Shown one piece after another: positions 61,996 to 64,000 of a stretch of DNA of 64,000 bases. The notes under the pieces were generated by a model, which worked only from the letters and a program-made list of their open reading frames with translations, did no database searches and had not been told where the DNA came from. This DNA is from Whitmania pigra (taxonomy: Eukaryota > Annelida > Clitellata > Hirudinida > Haemopidae), in NCBI GenBank assembly GCA_021613335.1, contig JAJTWR010000021.1, positions 1,007,001 through 1,071,000 of the forward strand, written 5' to 3'. The stretch's first letter is position 1. Every line of letters begins with the position of its first letter. The position numbers and the translations under genes are program-made.

Positions 61996-62789
61996 ATGAA
62001 GTTTCTTTTGTGTTTGCTCTTTCTCTCTCTGGCAGGTTGTACAAGAGTTTTAATATAAATATTGTTGACTTAAATAAACTGATTTTATAATTTAAGTTAA
62101 ATAGTATAGAATGATGGGTAATATTTTAAAGTATTTAATAAAAAGAATCACCTTCGAGATTCATTATGTGTCATTTGCAGTGTCCATTGCCTGTTAGAAA
62201 TAACAAATGAAAATGTTGGAATGAGTAGCAGATTCACTTTTATAAAGCATTCGACCTTTTCATGCTTTTTGAGCAAATTTTTACTCATCAGCTCTCTTAA
62301 ATTACTTTGTCAACGGCTCTAACTAGCAAATCTCACAAATTTCTATTCGAAAGTTTCCACTTGACCTAAACAAATTATTTAAGCAATTATTTTATTCCTT
62401 TATTGTTGCTGTTAATCCAATTAAATAATTCGTTGAATTTTTGAAGTTCTTTACGCGGAGTCCGCAGTGTGGTGTGGATATCTGAAGTGCACGAAGAACT
62501 GCGATGAAAAATTATTCGTGAAAGACTGTCAAACTTGCAAGTGCACTTGTGGAGTGAGTCTGATGATTTAATAATATCTTCACAATCAATTGTATGCAAT
62601 TTGATTAAAGAAATGATTCTTTAGCAATCAACCTGCATGGAGGGTTACTATTGCTTGCATGGAATTGTAAGCCTTGAGGATAAAACCTCTCAGCCCAAGT
62701 GTTGCAGCTCAACAATTGAATCTCTTGATCGTATTTGCCTCCTTCCAGGAGAGAAGGATGTGGCCAATGCACTCCCTCATTTTGCATAA
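61996..62789 (+). CDS. small secreted cysteine-rich protein, antistasin-like
   Basis: Three exons in phase: 61996-62035, 62468-62553, 62625-62789, giving 96 residues. Exon 1 is a textbook signal peptide (MKFLLCLLFLSLA). The mature part begins VWCGYLKCTKNCDEKLFVKD, then CQTCKCTCG: the spacing C...C...C...D..C..C.C is that of antistasin-type protease-inhibitor repeats, although the usual glycine before the aspartate is missing. A second cysteine cluster (CMEGYYC, KCCSS, RICLL) follows that I cannot name. In all, fourteen cysteines are present in the mature protein, suggesting a disulfide-rich secreted product. Splicing to the AG at 62467 rather than the one eight bases earlier is required to keep phase. 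Function beyond 'secreted, possibly protease inhibitor' is not supported. Confidence 0.72.
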
Positions 62790-64000
62790 ACTCGAAGAAA
62801 TTAATTAAAATCCATTAAATGCTATTTAATTGCATAGTAGTTTCTTGGTTAATGAATATTGCACCAAAGAGTAAAGAGAATATTGACATTTATTTTAAAA
62901 TATGAATTAATTACATCAGTTTGATTTGGTCGACAATTTATTATTTTAAATTGTTTTGTTGCTTCACAAAAATACCATAAACTCCTCTTTCTTTCATATA
63001 AAGTCTAAAGTGATTCAATAAATTTCGAGTTATAGACTTTGTAATGATAATTAAACTCGTAACTGTACTCATTGAACCAGTTACTAAGGAATAAGCAAGT
63101 ACATGTCTGTGAATATTGAATATCATTGCAAACAATTGTTGATTTAATCTTATCTATTACCAGAGTAATTAAGTTTTGTAATGAGCTTGATGACGAATCA
63201 ATATATTCATATTCGATGGAAATATTTAAAATACGACTATCAAAATTTGGATATTGATTAAAAACAAAACATTAGTGTCCTTAAACTACTACAAATAAAT
63301 GTTAAGTTATGCTATGTTAATTTCTAAATGATGATCATGACTGACATTTTTGCGAAGTTGAAAGTTTCATGGGCACTTTGATATTAAATATAGAGACACT
63401 TTAAGAAATCATTATATTTAAACATTATGAAGAGAGATTGAGATGCTATAAATATTTATAAAAGTAAAGTTAAATTGTATGCAATTAGTTAGATTAGTTA
63501 ATTAGATTGCGATTCATTGCTCAGAGACCATCAAGAGGTTCTTGTGATGAACAAGAGTACGAAGAGTCGTACTTAGTTTCACGTGCTCAACCTTTAATAA
63601 GCTATATTAAATTCCAACTGCAAATCAAACATTTCATTGTACACATTGCAACTGGAACTCAGGGAAAGTTCAAAAAAAATTAGAATATCTGAGGAACCGA
63701 CGTGACTTAAGTGTTTGATTCTCTTTGCAACTCGCATATGTTGATAAGTTACAATAAATGTCAACCTGAAAAGCCTATGGATAGAAACTGAGGGATTAGG
63801 TTGAATCCAAATAATATTTTAGACAATAAATCTTCAACTTAAGGAAATTTCCTGATACCAATTAAACACAAAACGGTCATAAAAACGAGCATTCAAACCA
63901 CTGAAATCGAATAAAATTTTAAATCAGTTTTGGGTAATATATTCAAGTCATAAAAATAATTTTTTGTCTTTTTTATTTGTATATTGAACTGTTTTGGCTT
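62790..64000. other. right edge, no gene; hAT-like repeat copy at the end
   Basis: AT-rich flank of the antistasin-like gene. Short minus-strand frames (such as 62941-63135) have no features. The stretch about 63868-63945 (aaacggtcat, gcattcaaaccactgaaatc, aaattttaaatcagttt) repeats the right part of the hAT-like core of the foldback element (56915-56975) in the same orientation and may continue beyond the window. Confidence 0.5.

Overview
This is an AT-rich, intron-dense animal (metazoan, non-vertebrate) nuclear window. Genes are split into many short exons by small GT-AG introns, and coding exons are visibly richer in G+C than the introns. The families are animal ones: cathepsin Z, RGS22, FAM210B, MMD/PAQR, alpha-2-macroglobulin, EndoU, and an ApeC (apextrin C-terminal) protein of the kind known from invertebrates. 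I cannot place the phylum from the sequence alone. All exon models were joined by hand from splice sites and reading phase.

Layout. 1-3.05 kb: cathepsin Z (minus). 5.5-6.4 kb: an unrecognised single-pass membrane protein (minus). 7.5-10.65 kb: a membrane-anchored ApeC-domain receptor-like protein (plus). 11.8-17.9 kb: RGS22 (minus, 15 exons, every phase consistent). 18.9-19.75 kb: FAM210B-like mitochondrial protein (minus). 19.75-22.2 kb: intergenic, with a decayed LINE. 22.25-36.3 kb: a full-length 35-exon alpha-2-macroglobulin-family gene (minus). 38.3-42.9 kb: its tandem paralogue, with the whole middle missing (minus). 45.6-47.5 kb: EndoU endoribonuclease (plus). 48.3-49.6 kb: MMD/PAQR membrane protein (minus). 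50.6-53.85 kb: an 11-exon gene I do not recognise (plus). 54-61.9 kb: a transposon graveyard. It holds a LINE relic, a foldback-like element with a perfect 10-bp target-site duplication, R2/R4-type LINE pieces on both sides of a ~500-bp (TAA)n tract, and SINE pieces. 62.0-62.8 kb: a small secreted cysteine-rich, antistasin-like gene (plus). 62.8-64 kb: no gene, but a second copy of part of the hAT-like sequence at the right edge.

The most interesting biology is the pair of tandem alpha-2-macroglobulin relatives. Both align across the region that normally holds the thioester, yet neither has GCGEQ. The downstream paralogue also lacks the equivalent of about 14 middle exons and carries reading-frame irregularities, one of them at a homopolymer. 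Secondary points of interest are the ApeC membrane protein with a PSAP-bearing cytoplasmic tail, a mariner-type MITE that carries a higher-order 26-bp minisatellite inside an intron, the foldback element, the LINE/(TAA)n association, and several genes whose ATG sits directly on a 3' splice acceptor. The last could mean 5'-UTR introns or spliced-leader trans-splicing.
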